From contig NZ_CP042476.1 of the NCBI RefSeq assembly GCF_007993795.1, forward strand, positions 1,178,001-1,242,000: DNA of 64,000 bases, written 5' to 3'. This stretch comes from Antarcticibacterium arcticum (GTDB taxonomy: Bacteria > Bacteroidota > Bacteroidia > Flavobacteriales > Flavobacteriaceae). The position numbers and the translations under genes were made by a program. Below, piece by piece: positions 1 through 8,291 of this stretch. The notes under the pieces were generated by a model. That model did no database searches, was not told where the DNA came from, and saw only the letters and a list, made by a program, of their open reading frames with translations. Each line of letters opens with the position of its first letter. Within the stretch, counting starts at the first letter, position 1.

Positions 1-1284
1 AGGAGAACGTCGATCCGTTTCAGTGGACAGTGCTTCCCCACCTTTCCAGAACACTTCCCATACGGAATCTCCTTTTTGTTTTCTTTGAACCATATGTTGC
101 CACATGGCAATCACTTCATCAATTTGTAATGGAATCATTGGAAGCATAACTATAGCTGAAAACAGGCACAGGGCACACCAGGCTCCTACTGAAAGCGGCT
201 GTGAAACGATTAGAAAAATACTTACGATTCCTAGAGGAATTACCAAAATCCCAAAAAGAGTGACCATACACGGCATGGTGCGCCAACGGGCGGTTCCTCC
301 CATAAATGCCATTAAAACTTCCAAAGTGTATGCAAGTGTTCCCAATGCAGCATCAGATATTGGAAAGGAGTGGGACATATCGGAATTTAAAACGGTCATG
401 GTGCCGTCACCAAAAAATGGATCCCAAGCGGTATCTATATATCCCAATTGAAAAGCTCCCAGATACCTGGAGGCCAACCATCCTAAAAACGCCAGCCCAA
501 TCATAATTGAACGTTGTGGCCAGCTTGAAGGGTTATAGCTCCAACCCACAGGTACATCGCCCCCCATTTTCATATAGTTAATCATGTTTGGCATCCCGGG
601 AATAAGAATGGTCAATGCAATAATCAAGGCACCAACCATGGTTCCGTTGTAATAGGCTATAGCAGTTGGCGCCCAGAAAATAAAGGGAGCCATACTGATC
701 CATACCCCAATAAAGCAGCATATCCAAACGCTGTAGGGGCGGTTGGGTTTAAGGGAGCGCCAACCAAAAAACACCAGCAATATTCCGCTGATAATGTCGC
801 TCCAGCGCATTGCTGCTATACGGTCGGCAAGGGAAAGCCATACATCCCTTCCGCCACTGGGTTCGACCACGTTCTTGGCGTAATCAAAGGTAAGGGGAGT
901 GGAAATCATCCAGAATCCCAGCAAGACCACTACCCAATAGACCCAAAGGGTTTGCTTATGATGCTTCTTCAGCATTTCCATCCGGTCCTCTGCACTCATT
1001 TTCATACTACTCATATCCATGCCTTCACCACTGTGCTTGTGTGAAGTATGGTCCATGTTCATCATCGGGCGAGTAACACCTCGTGTGCCCATGCCTTCCA
1101 TTTTGTGGCCTGACATTTCGTTTTTTGCGTCCTCTTTTTTCACCAGCGTCATTCCGCACTTCGGGCATTTGCCCGGTTCATCACTCAGGACCTCAGGATG
1201 CATGGGACAAGTGTACTGAACCTTTTTTGAAGATTTATCATCATTACCCGGATGGGCCATTGAGGAAGGATCATTTTTTTTCAT
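1..1284 (-). CDS. Membrane protein with heavy-metal-binding, SPW-repeat and VKOR-like parts (3' end outside window)
   Basis: The frame is open from an ATG at 1284 through the window edge, so the C-terminus is missing. Order of parts: a short cytoplasmic metal-binding segment with YTCPMHPEV followed by CPKCGM (residues about 24-45), a Met/His-rich linker, then several hydrophobic helices of SPW-repeat type, and near residue 370 a WCALC motif like the CxxC of vitamin K epoxide reductase proteins. The CPMHP...CPxCGM segment also occurs in the CusB protein of this window, which suggests copper or related metals. A role in disulfide or metal handling in the inner membrane is inferred. It begins about 40 bp downstream of the end of the epimerase gene, on the same strand. 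Confidence 0.75.
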   Translation of the reverse strand, partial: MKKNDPSSMAHPGNDDKSSKKVQYTCPMHPEVLSDEPGKCPKCGMTLVKKEDAKNEMSGHKMEGMGTRGVTRPMMNMDHTSHKHSGEGMDMSSMKMSAEDRMEMLKKHHKQTLWVYWVVVLLGFWMISTPLTFDYAKNVVEPSGGRDVWLSLADRIAAMRWSDIISGILLVFFGWRSLKPNRPYSVWICCFIGVWISMAPFIFWAPTAIAYYNGTMVGALIIALTILIPGMPNMINYMKMGGDVPVGWSYNPSSWPQRSIMIGLAFLGWLASRYLGAFQLGYIDTAWDPFFGDGTMTVLNSDMSHSFPISDAALGTLAYTLEVLMAFMGGTARWRTMPCMVTLFGILVIPLGIVSIFLIVSQPLSVGAWCALCLFSAIVMLPMIPLQIDEVIAMWQHMVQRKQKGDSVWEVFWKGGEALSTETDRRSP

Positions 1285-1323
1285 AATACGATTGAATTTT
1301 GGTTAATGAATCTGCATTCCTGA

Positions 1324-2406
1324 TCATTTATTCAAATGATTCTCCTGATAAAATTTCTTTGGATCGTCGTTTAAGTTTTTTACCATTTTTGGCAAAGTAT
1401 CACGAAGACTATGTTCGGGTTTCCAGCCCAACAATTTTTTCGCTCTGGAGCTGTCCATCTCCAAATGGTCATTTGCGAGATCGATCATCCAGGGTTTTAT
1501 AAAAGCTTTGCCGAACAGATTTTGCATAAATGCCCCGGCTTTGGCAAACCACTTTGGAGTGCCGATAATGGGTATTTTTTTTCCATGGATTTCAGTGCTT
1601 ATTATATCCTGGAGTTCTTGGTAAGTGAGGGTTTCATCATCCCCAATATTCAGGATTACTTCGGCTGGGAGATCTTTTCGTTTTTCAACAGCTAAAGTCA
1701 TCGCATCGATAACATCATCCCGGTGTACATAGGTGCTGCCATGGGCTGTATTGGCAGGATATAGTTTTGCTGTAATTTGTTTCTCGTAAATTCGCTGAAC
1801 CTGATTGGTGATGGGTATTGAACTCCCCTCTTCACTGTAAACTCCGGCTATACGCATCATCACTATAGGAATTTCACCCCTTTTTTCGTGCATTACTTTT
1901 TCGGTTGTAACTTTCGATTTAGGATAATCCCATTTAGGTTCCAGAGGCGAATCTTCTGTTATTTTCACCCCGGGAGATGAAGGTTTATATACCAACATAC
2001 TACTCGAGAAGATAAATTGCTCAACCTCAAAATCCTGCAGGTATTTTAGCAAACGCTCAGTACCTTTTACAGTCACTTTGTCGTACAATTCAGAGGGTCT
2101 CCCCAGAAAATCATAATAAGCCGCAAGGTGCACAACTGAGGCGATTTTGTTACCGTAGGCATAACGGATCCTTTCAAAAGCAAAGGCCATTCGGCTATCA
2201 CTTGTGAGATCCACACAAACACATTCGGCTTCTACCGGTGGAAAAGGATAACCATCCTGATCAAATCCCACAACGTCGTATTTTTTAGCAAGCTTGTGAA
2301 TTAAAGCTGAGCCAATCATTCCACTGCTTCCTGTTACAATCACAACCTCTCTCCCAAGATTCCCTTTCGACCCAAGACTATTTTTTAAAGGAGTTATACT
2401 TTCCAT
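1324..2406 (-). CDS. NAD-dependent epimerase/dehydratase (extended SDR)
   Basis: The 360-residue protein has the Rossmann nucleotide-binding motif TGSSGMIG near residue 25, an acidic D at the end of the second strand (FDQDG), and the catalytic YPKSK (YxxxK) near residue 165, all typical of extended short-chain dehydrogenases. The family modifies nucleotide sugars or similar substrates; the substrate cannot be read from the sequence. It has no signal peptide and should be cytosolic. It lies on the minus strand with the metal genes but has no obvious metal role. Family assignment is firm, substrate unknown. Confidence 0.85.
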   Translation of the reverse strand: MESITPLKNSLGSKGNLGREVVIVTGSSGMIGSALIHKLAKKYDVVGFDQDGYPFPPVEAECVCVDLTSDSRMAFAFERIRYAYGNKIASVVHLAAYYDFLGRPSELYDKVTVKGTERLLKYLQDFEVEQFIFSSSMLVYKPSSPGVKITEDSPLEPKWDYPKSKVTTEKVMHEKRGEIPIVMMRIAGVYSEEGSSIPITNQVQRIYEKQITAKLYPANTAHGSTYVHRDDVIDAMTLAVEKRKDLPAEVILNIGDDETLTYQELQDIISTEIHGKKIPIIGTPKWFAKAGAFMQNLFGKAFIKPWMIDLANDHLEMDSSRAKKLLGWKPEHSLRDTLPKMVKNLNDDPKKFYQENHLNK

Positions 2407-2675
2407 TGTTCGAAATTTTAATTATTATTCAACTTTCTTTTTGTTTATGCTCCTTGACTTTAATAGAAGATTATGAGATTGTTGCCTTTCACCAGCTTGT
2501 CCGGAGCAGCAGATCGGGTCCGGGCGACTTCATTTAACCGGAGAAATCGCTTGTAAACCCTGTAATGGTGCAAACCTGTACTTAATATCTTATAACTCTT
2601 CCACATTGTGAGCTGTTGTTGCAAATAATTGATAATAAGCCGCCTACTCATGTCGCTATTGAAGTAGCTCCCGAA

Positions 2676-2951
2676 TTATTTAGCCTTTACTGTTACATTG
2701 TAAAATCCGGCCACACAAGCTCCAACAAGCCAGGCAATAATGAAAGTTTGAGCCAGACCTAAACCGGCTTCCCAAAGTGGTATATCCATTCGGATTATAG
2801 TGGAAGTGTCCAGGCCATGTAAGAGGCTGTTAAAGAATATTATTGTTCCTTCACGGCCCACCGTGGCCATCACTAATATACACCCCAGATAAAGGAGCGC
2901 TCCGGTGAGGCCAAGAGCCAAACCGAATTTTTTTACGTTTAATTGATACAT
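2676..2951 (-). CDS. DUF5676-type small membrane protein
   Basis: The 91-residue protein starts MYQLNVKKFG and has two hydrophobic segments (about residues 10-30 and 62-85) separated by a polar loop. Size, start and a second helix ending ACVAGFYN match DUF5676 membrane proteins, which often sit beside copper and SHOCT-domain genes. No catalytic residues are visible. It is 15 bp from the SHOCT gene upstream and probably cotranscribed with it. Confidence 0.75.
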   Translation of the reverse strand: MYQLNVKKFGLALGLTGALLYLGCILVMATVGREGTIIFFNSLLHGLDTSTIIRMDIPLWEAGLGLAQTFIIAWLVGACVAGFYNVTVKAK

Positions 2952-2966
2952 AATATTGGAATTAAT

Positions 2967-3182
2967 TTATTCATTCGATTCTAATACTTTCTTTTGTTCT
3001 TCAAACTGTTCCTTCGAAATTTCACCCCGTGCAAATCGCCTTTTTAGAATATCCAGCGGTTCTTCTCTTCTATTTCTTTTTCCCCACTGTGTAGGTATCA
3101 GGAAAACCCAAATAAGAAAGACTATCCAGATAAACCACCAAATGAGGTGCATCCCTCCAAAAAAACTGTCATAATCGTGCAT
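2967..3182 (-). CDS. SHOCT-domain small membrane protein
   Basis: The 71-residue protein has one N-terminal membrane helix (WWFIWIVFLIWVFLIP) and a C-terminal SHOCT signature, with LDILKRRFARGEISKEQFEE. SHOCT is a short oligomerisation-type motif at protein ends. It lies 4 bp from the gene before it and 15 bp from the DUF5676 gene after it, so the three small proteins form one unit. Function unknown. Confidence 0.8.
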   Translation of the reverse strand: MHDYDSFFGGMHLIWWFIWIVFLIWVFLIPTQWGKRNRREEPLDILKRRFARGEISKEQFEEQKKVLESNE

Positions 3183-3186
3183 AGCT

Positions 3187-3429
3187 TTATTTTTTTTGAG
3201 GTTCGTTTTTTACCTGATCTTTGCTGTTATTCTTTTCCCTTAAGTTCTCATCAGATAAGCCGTGAGTGTGATCTCCATGCCGCATAGGCATCATTAAATG
3301 AATGGCGAACATTACGATGATAAATGTAAACAGCCAGACATCGCCACCTAATCCTATTGATGGCGCCAGAAAGATGAGCAAAAGAGGTAAAACACATCCG
3401 ATGATCATCCACAACCAGTGATTTTTCAT
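3187..3429 (-). CDS. Small two-helix membrane protein, DUF2933-like
   Basis: The 80-residue protein has two hydrophobic segments (residues about 5-25 and 31-48), a His-rich segment (MPMRHGDHTHG) and a charged C-terminus rich in K, N and E. The layout resembles DUF2933 small membrane proteins found in copper gene clusters; the match is by eye only. It is the first gene of the three-gene small-membrane-protein unit. The His cluster could bind metal, which is inference. Confidence 0.55.
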   Translation of the reverse strand: MKNHWLWMIIGCVLPLLLIFLAPSIGLGGDVWLFTFIIVMFAIHLMMPMRHGDHTHGLSDENLREKNNSKDQVKNEPQKK

Positions 3430-3557
3430 TTTATTAGATTTTTTAGTTTATTTCCTGTTATTCTCCAATTTAGTTATTAAAACCCCACAGATATATGATA
3501 TATATCAAGTCTTTATCAAACAATTTATTATAAATCAGGTGAAAATGCAATCAGTCT

Positions 3558-4811
3558 TCAATACGATTTCTTCTCAGCCTTTGATTCCTCATTAATCACG
3601 TGTTGAAGCAGCTTCTCTTTAAGTGCCTTTTCTTTGTTTCTTTTACTTTTATAGATCCAGATTAACGCTATTGACCCTCCCACAGCTGATAAAATTGAAG
3701 CAAAAAGAATGGACAGCTTGGATTCGGCTAACAAAAACTCATTTGAAAGAGATAAGGAAGAAATAAAAATTGACATTGTAAATCCTATACCCGCTACCAT
3801 TCCTATTCCCAATATATGAATCCAATTAGCACAGGCCGGTTTTTGGCTCAAGCCTATCTTGACAGAAATCCAGGACAGAATAAATATGCCTACAGGTTTT
3901 CCTAGAAATAAACCTAAAATAATACCCATTCCAAGAGGAGCTGTCAAACCTGGTAGCATCCCGTCAACGAATTCAATATTTGTGTTGGCAAGGGCAAATA
4001 GTGGCAGTATCAAAAAGTTGACAGGTTTAACTAAAATATGTTCGAGTTTCTCGAGAGGACTTTCAACTGCACTATTTGGGGTTGTAGGAAGAGTTATAGC
4101 CACCAAGACACCTGCAATGGTGGCATGAATTCCCGAGTAGTGTATAAAGTACCACAAAAAAGCCCCGAAAATCAGGTATGCCCAGATGCACTTGACGCCT
4201 GACCTGTTCAGTATTAAAAGCGACAGGAATATTACTACAGCTAACAAGATATAAAACCAGTTTAGTGTAGTGCTATAAAATACAGCTATTACTAAAACTG
4301 CCATTAAATCATCAACAATTGCCAGGGCCGCAAGAAATACTTTTAACGCCACTGGCACTCTTTTCCCTAATAAACCTACTATGGCAAGTGCAAAAGCAAT
4401 ATCTGTCGCCATAGGAATGGCCCATCCTCCTGCAGTTCTTTCGCCGTAGTTTACGACCGAAAATATCAAAACGGGTAAACCAACACCCCCTAATGCTGCC
4501 ATTACAGGTAAGGTACCCTTCTTAAAGGAAGACAATTCTCCTTCAATGAATTCCCTTTTTATTTCCAGACCAACCATTAAGAAAAAGATCGACATCAACC
4601 CATCATTGATCCAAAAAATAACCGGATAGCGGAGATGAATTAGTTCTGTCTCCCATCCGAATTCGCCGGCTAATAAACTGGAAAATTCATCTCCGAATTG
4701 GGAATTTGCTATTACTAAGGAAATGATTACACCAACCATCAGAAGAGTACCACCAGAACTACTCCAGTTGAAAAAATCCTTAAAAGCTTTAAGATTGATA
4801 AGATTAGCCAT
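3558..4811 (-). CDS. nhaA: Na+/H+ antiporter NhaA
   Basis: The 417-residue protein has about twelve membrane helices. The key NhaA region is present: PMATDIAFALA in helix IV, followed by ALAIVDDLMAVLVIA in helix V with the DD pair that carries Na+ and H+ in the family, and an early LMSIFFLMVGLEIKREF segment. It exchanges Na+ for H+ at the inner membrane for pH and salt homeostasis. The lysine-rich tail after residue 385 is a little longer than in E. coli NhaA. It has its own upstream gap and no close partner. Confidence 0.95.
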   Translation of the reverse strand: MANLINLKAFKDFFNWSSSGGTLLMVGVIISLVIANSQFGDEFSSLLAGEFGWETELIHLRYPVIFWINDGLMSIFFLMVGLEIKREFIEGELSSFKKGTLPVMAALGGVGLPVLIFSVVNYGERTAGGWAIPMATDIAFALAIVGLLGKRVPVALKVFLAALAIVDDLMAVLVIAVFYSTTLNWFYILLAVVIFLSLLILNRSGVKCIWAYLIFGAFLWYFIHYSGIHATIAGVLVAITLPTTPNSAVESPLEKLEHILVKPVNFLILPLFALANTNIEFVDGMLPGLTAPLGMGIILGLFLGKPVGIFILSWISVKIGLSQKPACANWIHILGIGMVAGIGFTMSIFISSLSLSNEFLLAESKLSILFASILSAVGGSIALIWIYKSKRNKEKALKEKLLQHVINEESKAEKKSY

Positions 4812-5003
4812 TTTTTTTGTTTATTCTTTGTCCATTACATCCTTTCAATAGGAGCTCTTTCTCTCCATTTTTATTACTGCTTTAGTTATCTCCGTTCCAA
4901 GAAGATAACATTATCATGAAAGGTCGGGTAGTTGTTACACTTATTTTATTGCGTAGTTTCATTATTATCCATTCTTATTCTCTTGGCCTTTCAAAACCCA
5001 TTA

Positions 5004-5171
5004 TTACTTTTGCAGGTACCAGTCTCTCAAAAACGCAAGAAAGAGAGCCAAAAAGAAAAGCACTACAAAAGCACATAAGGCAAAAAACTTTTCACTCTTC
5101 TTAATGCTTTTAGTTGCACAAGATTTCTTTTTTTGCTTTGCTTTATTTCTTCCTTCCCTGTAAGATCTCAT
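5004..5171 (-). CDS. Small basic single-helix membrane peptide (copy 1)
   Basis: A 55-codon frame starts at ATG 5171 and ends at TAA 5004. The first 28 residues are very basic (MRSYREGRNKAKQKKK then KSIKKSEK), followed by one strong membrane helix (FFALCAFVVLFFLALFLAFL) and a short tail. Similar peptides lie at 23575-23726 (frameshifted) and 49550-49720. This copy follows the CCxMC lipoprotein and a hairpin at the end of the intact cus cluster, and the frameshifted copy occupies the same place in the collapsed second cluster. That conserved position and shape support a real gene. Function unknown. Confidence 0.6.
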   Translation of the reverse strand: MRSYREGRNKAKQKKKSCATKSIKKSEKFFALCAFVVLFFLALFLAFLRDWYLQK

Positions 5172-5270
5172 GACAGATTTTTACGGTACTTATTATTCTC
5201 GACAGGTCCTAGCTTTAGATATTCCACTGGAATTGAACTATAATAAAACCCCGGTAATTCATGCATTGTG

Positions 5271-5334
5271 CCTGCCAATGGGCCGGTAAATAATGTGGGG
5301 GATAGGGGATAACTTACCGGCCCATATATGCAGG
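5271..5334 (-). repeat. Intercistronic stem-loop, family A
   Basis: Twelve perfectly paired bases, ATGGGCCGGTAA (5278-5289) with TTACCGGCCCAT (5314-5325), are extended by an outer CCTGC/GCAGG pair; the loop is 24 nt. It lies 14 bp after the stop of the CCxMC lipoprotein. The sister element at 5805-5871 has the same layout with compensated stem changes. No T-tract follows on the minus strand, so it is not a standard terminator. Confidence 0.7.
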
Positions 5335-5348
5335 GCTTAATCTCTTAT

Positions 5349-5795
5349 CTAACTTTTAATTTTTCCTGCTTCCAAAGCGTTTTTGTACGAAGCTTCCGAT
5401 TTGTAATAGGCTACTTTGCCTCTTTTGTTAACTAAGACAATAAAGGCTTCAGATTTGTCAACTGCTTCGCCAGTCAACGGATCAACAGCCATACGGGCGG
5501 TTTCCTTTTCGTTGAGAGTTTCAACGCACATATTACAACAGCCATAATAGATCTTTCCATTTACTCCTATTGGAATCTGGATTTTGGCCATAAATGCATC
5601 ATTCACCATACATACAAGTTCGTTGGGGACCTGATCTCCAATTTTATAGCTGTTGTTTGCCTCCACAGCATTTTCTGCTACCGGATCATAAAGCGTCTCT
5701 ATATTTTGAACCTTTTCTTTCTCCTGTGAATTACAACCGGAAAACACAACGATGCCAAACAGTGCTAATGCGAAAAATTTTATTTTAGTTTTCAT
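5349..5795 (-). CDS. Lipoprotein with CCxMC metal-binding-like motif (copy 1)
   Basis: The 148-residue protein has a lipoprotein signal peptide ending VVFSGC, so it should be anchored outside the cytoplasm. The core has ELVCMVN, then KIYYGCCNMCVETLNEKE, and later a conserved AFIVLVNKRGKVAYYKS stretch. The Cys pattern recalls TRASH/YHS-type metal modules, but I cannot name a family. A close paralogue is at 17261-17680. It sits at the 3' end of the cus cluster, between two family A hairpins. A copper or silver binding role is inferred from the cysteines and neighbours. Confidence 0.75.
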   Translation of the reverse strand: MKTKIKFFALALFGIVVFSGCNSQEKEKVQNIETLYDPVAENAVEANNSYKIGDQVPNELVCMVNDAFMAKIQIPIGVNGKIYYGCCNMCVETLNEKETARMAVDPLTGEAVDKSEAFIVLVNKRGKVAYYKSEASYKNALEAGKIKS

Positions 5796-5804
5796 AATTT
5801 TGTG

Positions 5805-5871
5805 CCTGCTGATGGGTCGGTTGAAAAATTAAGGATGCGTAGGGAGCAACAACCGACCCATTTTATGCAGG
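5805..5871 (-). repeat. Intercistronic stem-loop, family A
   Basis: ATGGGTCGGTTG (5812-5823) pairs perfectly with CAACCGACCCAT (5850-5861), with an outer CCTGC/GCAGG pair and a 26-nt loop. It fills the gap between the DUF3347 stop (5878) and the lipoprotein start (5795). Compared with the element at 5271-5334, three stem positions differ and all three are compensated on the other arm. Confidence 0.7.
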
Positions 5872-5877
5872 TCTTTC

Positions 5878-6417
5878 TTATTTAATGGTTTCTTTTATAC
5901 TTCCACATGTAAGCATCTTTCCTCCAAAAAAAGGATTTTGAATCTCTTCTTTGTGACTCAGCCAAAAGCCGCCTGAATTGCTGTTAGCCATTGGACAGCG
6001 GGCAAGATACAATTGGCTTTCCGCTACTCTGCCCTTAAGAAAATCAGCAAATTCACTGGAAAAATCCGAAAATGCAGCCTTTTGTGATTCCAGATCACGA
6101 CTAGCAGCCAGCTTTGTTGCGGCTTTCTGTAATCGATCGGTCCCTTCTAATTTTACAAGAGAGCTGAGAAGTTGCTCTGCTTCCTCCTTTGCCAGTTCTT
6201 GATCAGATTTTTGTATCGCCGTCTTAAGGTTTAAATAACTCTCATAAGAAGCAGTAATTTTCCCGTTTTTAAACTCGGGAATTTCACTGTCCATCATTTT
6301 CATCTCACCCGACTCCATTTTTTCGTGATCGTGGTGCATCATTTTCTTCTCCTGGCTATACCCCAGACTTACGGTTAATAATAGTACTACTGCAGTTTTT
6401 ACTTTTAAAGTTTTCAT
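5878..6417 (-). CDS. DUF3347-type periplasmic protein
   Basis: I chose ATG 6417 because it gives a clean signal peptide (MKTLKVKTAVVLLLTVSLGYSQ); an in-frame ATG lies 12 codons upstream. After a His/Met-rich stretch (MMHHDHEKMESGEMKMMDSE) comes a helical DUF3347 domain that ends with CPMANSNSGGFWLS...NPFFGGKMLTCG. The same C-terminal motif ends CusB at 6468 and the protein at 20387. Those Cys, Met and His residues are good copper or silver ligands. It is 50 bp downstream of cusB and probably cotranscribed with it. Confidence 0.8.
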   Translation of the reverse strand: MKTLKVKTAVVLLLTVSLGYSQEKKMMHHDHEKMESGEMKMMDSEIPEFKNGKITASYESYLNLKTAIQKSDQELAKEEAEQLLSSLVKLEGTDRLQKAATKLAASRDLESQKAAFSDFSSEFADFLKGRVAESQLYLARCPMANSNSGGFWLSHKEEIQNPFFGGKMLTCGSIKETIK

Positions 6418-6467
6418 AGTTTTTAATTTTAGATATTGATATTTGATTTTCATTTATTACTTAATTC

Positions 6468-8291
6468 TTAATTTATTACGGATTTCACTTCGCCGCAAGT
6501 AAGCATAGCTTCGCCAAAAAATGGATTCCTGATTTCTTCGCTGTTACTTAGCCAGTAAGCACCTTTGTTATTATTGGCCATAGGGCAAAAATTCACATAC
6601 AACTTCTGGTTAGCTCCAAAAGCCTCTACGATCTTTATTAGTGGCTGTGAAAGGAAAATGAAGTTTTCGCGTTTCCCTTCTATTGTATTGGCCTGCTTAC
6701 ATAGCTTGGTATGCTTGAACAAAAAATTCTTCTTTTCTTCCCAGAAATCTTTAGCATGACCAGATAAAACTTTTCCATCAAGTTTATCGAGAGCAGATAA
6801 CAGCTGAGTACTTGATTCTTGTGTTTCATCAAGATTTCCTCTAACCAGTCCTTCTTTAAGTTCCAGATAGGCATCAATCACTTCATTAAATTGTTTTTTG
6901 AAAGCTTTTGGAACATCATTACTCATGTCCATTACATTTCCCTGGACAAACTCTGAAGTTTTCGTTTGCTCCGGCATGTCATCACCTTCTTCCATTTCCG
7001 TTCCGCCATGATTATGACCGGTCATTGCAGGACCGCCTTCGGGGCTCATCATACTGCGCTTCCCTTGCAATTGTGCTGCAGCATCTACCTTAAATACGCC
7101 ATTGGCCACAACTTCATCACCTGCTTCCAAGCCTTCAGTGACCACATACAAGTCCCCTGCCTCGGGGCCTAGAACTACTTCCCTAAACTCGAAGGTGGGC
7201 TCTTCAAACTCTGGCCTCTTTAAGTAGACAATGGCTCTTTTACCGGTCCACAGGATGGAAGATTTTGGTATAACGAGTGCGTTTTCTAAATTATCCAACT
7301 CACTGTTAATTACTCCTTGAGCAAACATATCCGGTTTGAGTTTTCCTTTAGGATTATCTACTTCAGTTCGCACCAAAGCCACCCTCGTTTGGGGGTTAAT
7401 CACCGGATCAATAAAGGTGACGGTACTTGTAAATCTTTGACCGGGCATCGAGGGAACAGAGAAACTGACATTATCTCCCTTTTTAATCCAGGCCAGATCC
7501 CTTTCATAGGCATCATAAAGAACCCAAACCTTGTTCAGGTTGGCGATGTCAAATAGGGGCTGACCTTCACCGACGTAATCCCCTTCACTTATATTTCTGC
7601 TGGTAACGGTTCCAGACTGTGTAGAATAAATGTCAAAATTATATTGCACCTTTCCATTCTCCTGGATATTCTGGATTTGGGTATCTGTTAAATCCCACTG
7701 TTTTAATTTCCTTACCGCAGCTTCTAAAAAAGAAGGATTAGTCTCTTTAAACCGTACAGCCTCCAGGAGTTCCTTTTGCGCCTGTACCAACTCCGGGGAA
7801 TAGATAGAGGCTAACCTTTCTCCTCTTCTTACTTCTTGTCCTGTGAAGTTCACAAATAACTTCTCAATACGTCCCGGAAAACGTGCAGTCACAGCCGAAA
7901 CATTGCGCTCATCTGCGGTCACCCTCCCTGTAAGATATATCTCTTTAGTAGGTGACCCTGCCTTTACAGTCACGGTTTGAATATCTGCAATCCTGGCTGC
8001 GGCTTCACTCATTTGTATCTCAGAGTCATTGACAGCTGCAGACGCTTTTACGGGTATCAATTCCATGCCGCATATAGGACAATTTCCCGGTTCCTCCTGT
8101 CTAATCTGTGGATGCATTGCGCAAGTCCAGATTTCTGATTCTCCTTCCTCATGGGCGTGTGCTTCCTCCAGCTGATTTTCGGTGGTGGCTGAACTTTCTG
8201 ATGTTCCACCAAAAAAAAGCCACCCCAAGAGTAGGCCTGCTGCTAAAAAGCCCAGCCCAACGTATATCATTTTTTTATTTATTTTATTCAT
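6468..8291 (-). CDS. cusB: CusB-type RND periplasmic adaptor fused to a DUF3347 domain
   Basis: The 607-residue protein has an N-terminal membrane anchor (residues 7-27), a heavy-metal-binding segment with WTCAMHPQI and CPICGMELIP (residues 55-80), then the beta-barrel, lipoyl and alpha-hairpin regions of a membrane-fusion protein (to about residue 420). A Met/His-rich linker leads into a DUF3347 domain ending CPMANNNKGAYWLS...MLTCG. Usual CusB length is about 400, so the extra 190 residues are the fusion. It should bridge CusA and the TolC-like channel and hand metal to the pump. Its start overlaps the tolC end by 8 bp. Confidence 0.92.
   Translation of the reverse strand: MNKINKKMIYVGLGFLAAGLLLGWLFFGGTSESSATTENQLEEAHAHEEGESEIWTCAMHPQIRQEEPGNCPICGMELIPVKASAAVNDSEIQMSEAAARIADIQTVTVKAGSPTKEIYLTGRVTADERNVSAVTARFPGRIEKLFVNFTGQEVRRGERLASIYSPELVQAQKELLEAVRFKETNPSFLEAAVRKLKQWDLTDTQIQNIQENGKVQYNFDIYSTQSGTVTSRNISEGDYVGEGQPLFDIANLNKVWVLYDAYERDLAWIKKGDNVSFSVPSMPGQRFTSTVTFIDPVINPQTRVALVRTEVDNPKGKLKPDMFAQGVINSELDNLENALVIPKSSILWTGKRAIVYLKRPEFEEPTFEFREVVLGPEAGDLYVVTEGLEAGDEVVANGVFKVDAAAQLQGKRSMMSPEGGPAMTGHNHGGTEMEEGDDMPEQTKTSEFVQGNVMDMSNDVPKAFKKQFNEVIDAYLELKEGLVRGNLDETQESSTQLLSALDKLDGKVLSGHAKDFWEEKKNFLFKHTKLCKQANTIEGKRENFIFLSQPLIKIVEAFGANQKLYVNFCPMANNNKGAYWLSNSEEIRNPFFGEAMLTCGEVKSVIN

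Noticed and set aside
2460..2651. 63-codon minus-strand frame between the epimerase and DUF5676 genes
   Set aside because: Low-complexity, no family likeness, no coupling signs and an odd composition; I treat the 2407-2675 gap as non-coding.
4916..5104. Plus-strand frame opposite the small basic peptide
   Set aside because: It overlaps the antisense of a better-supported short gene and has no homologous features.
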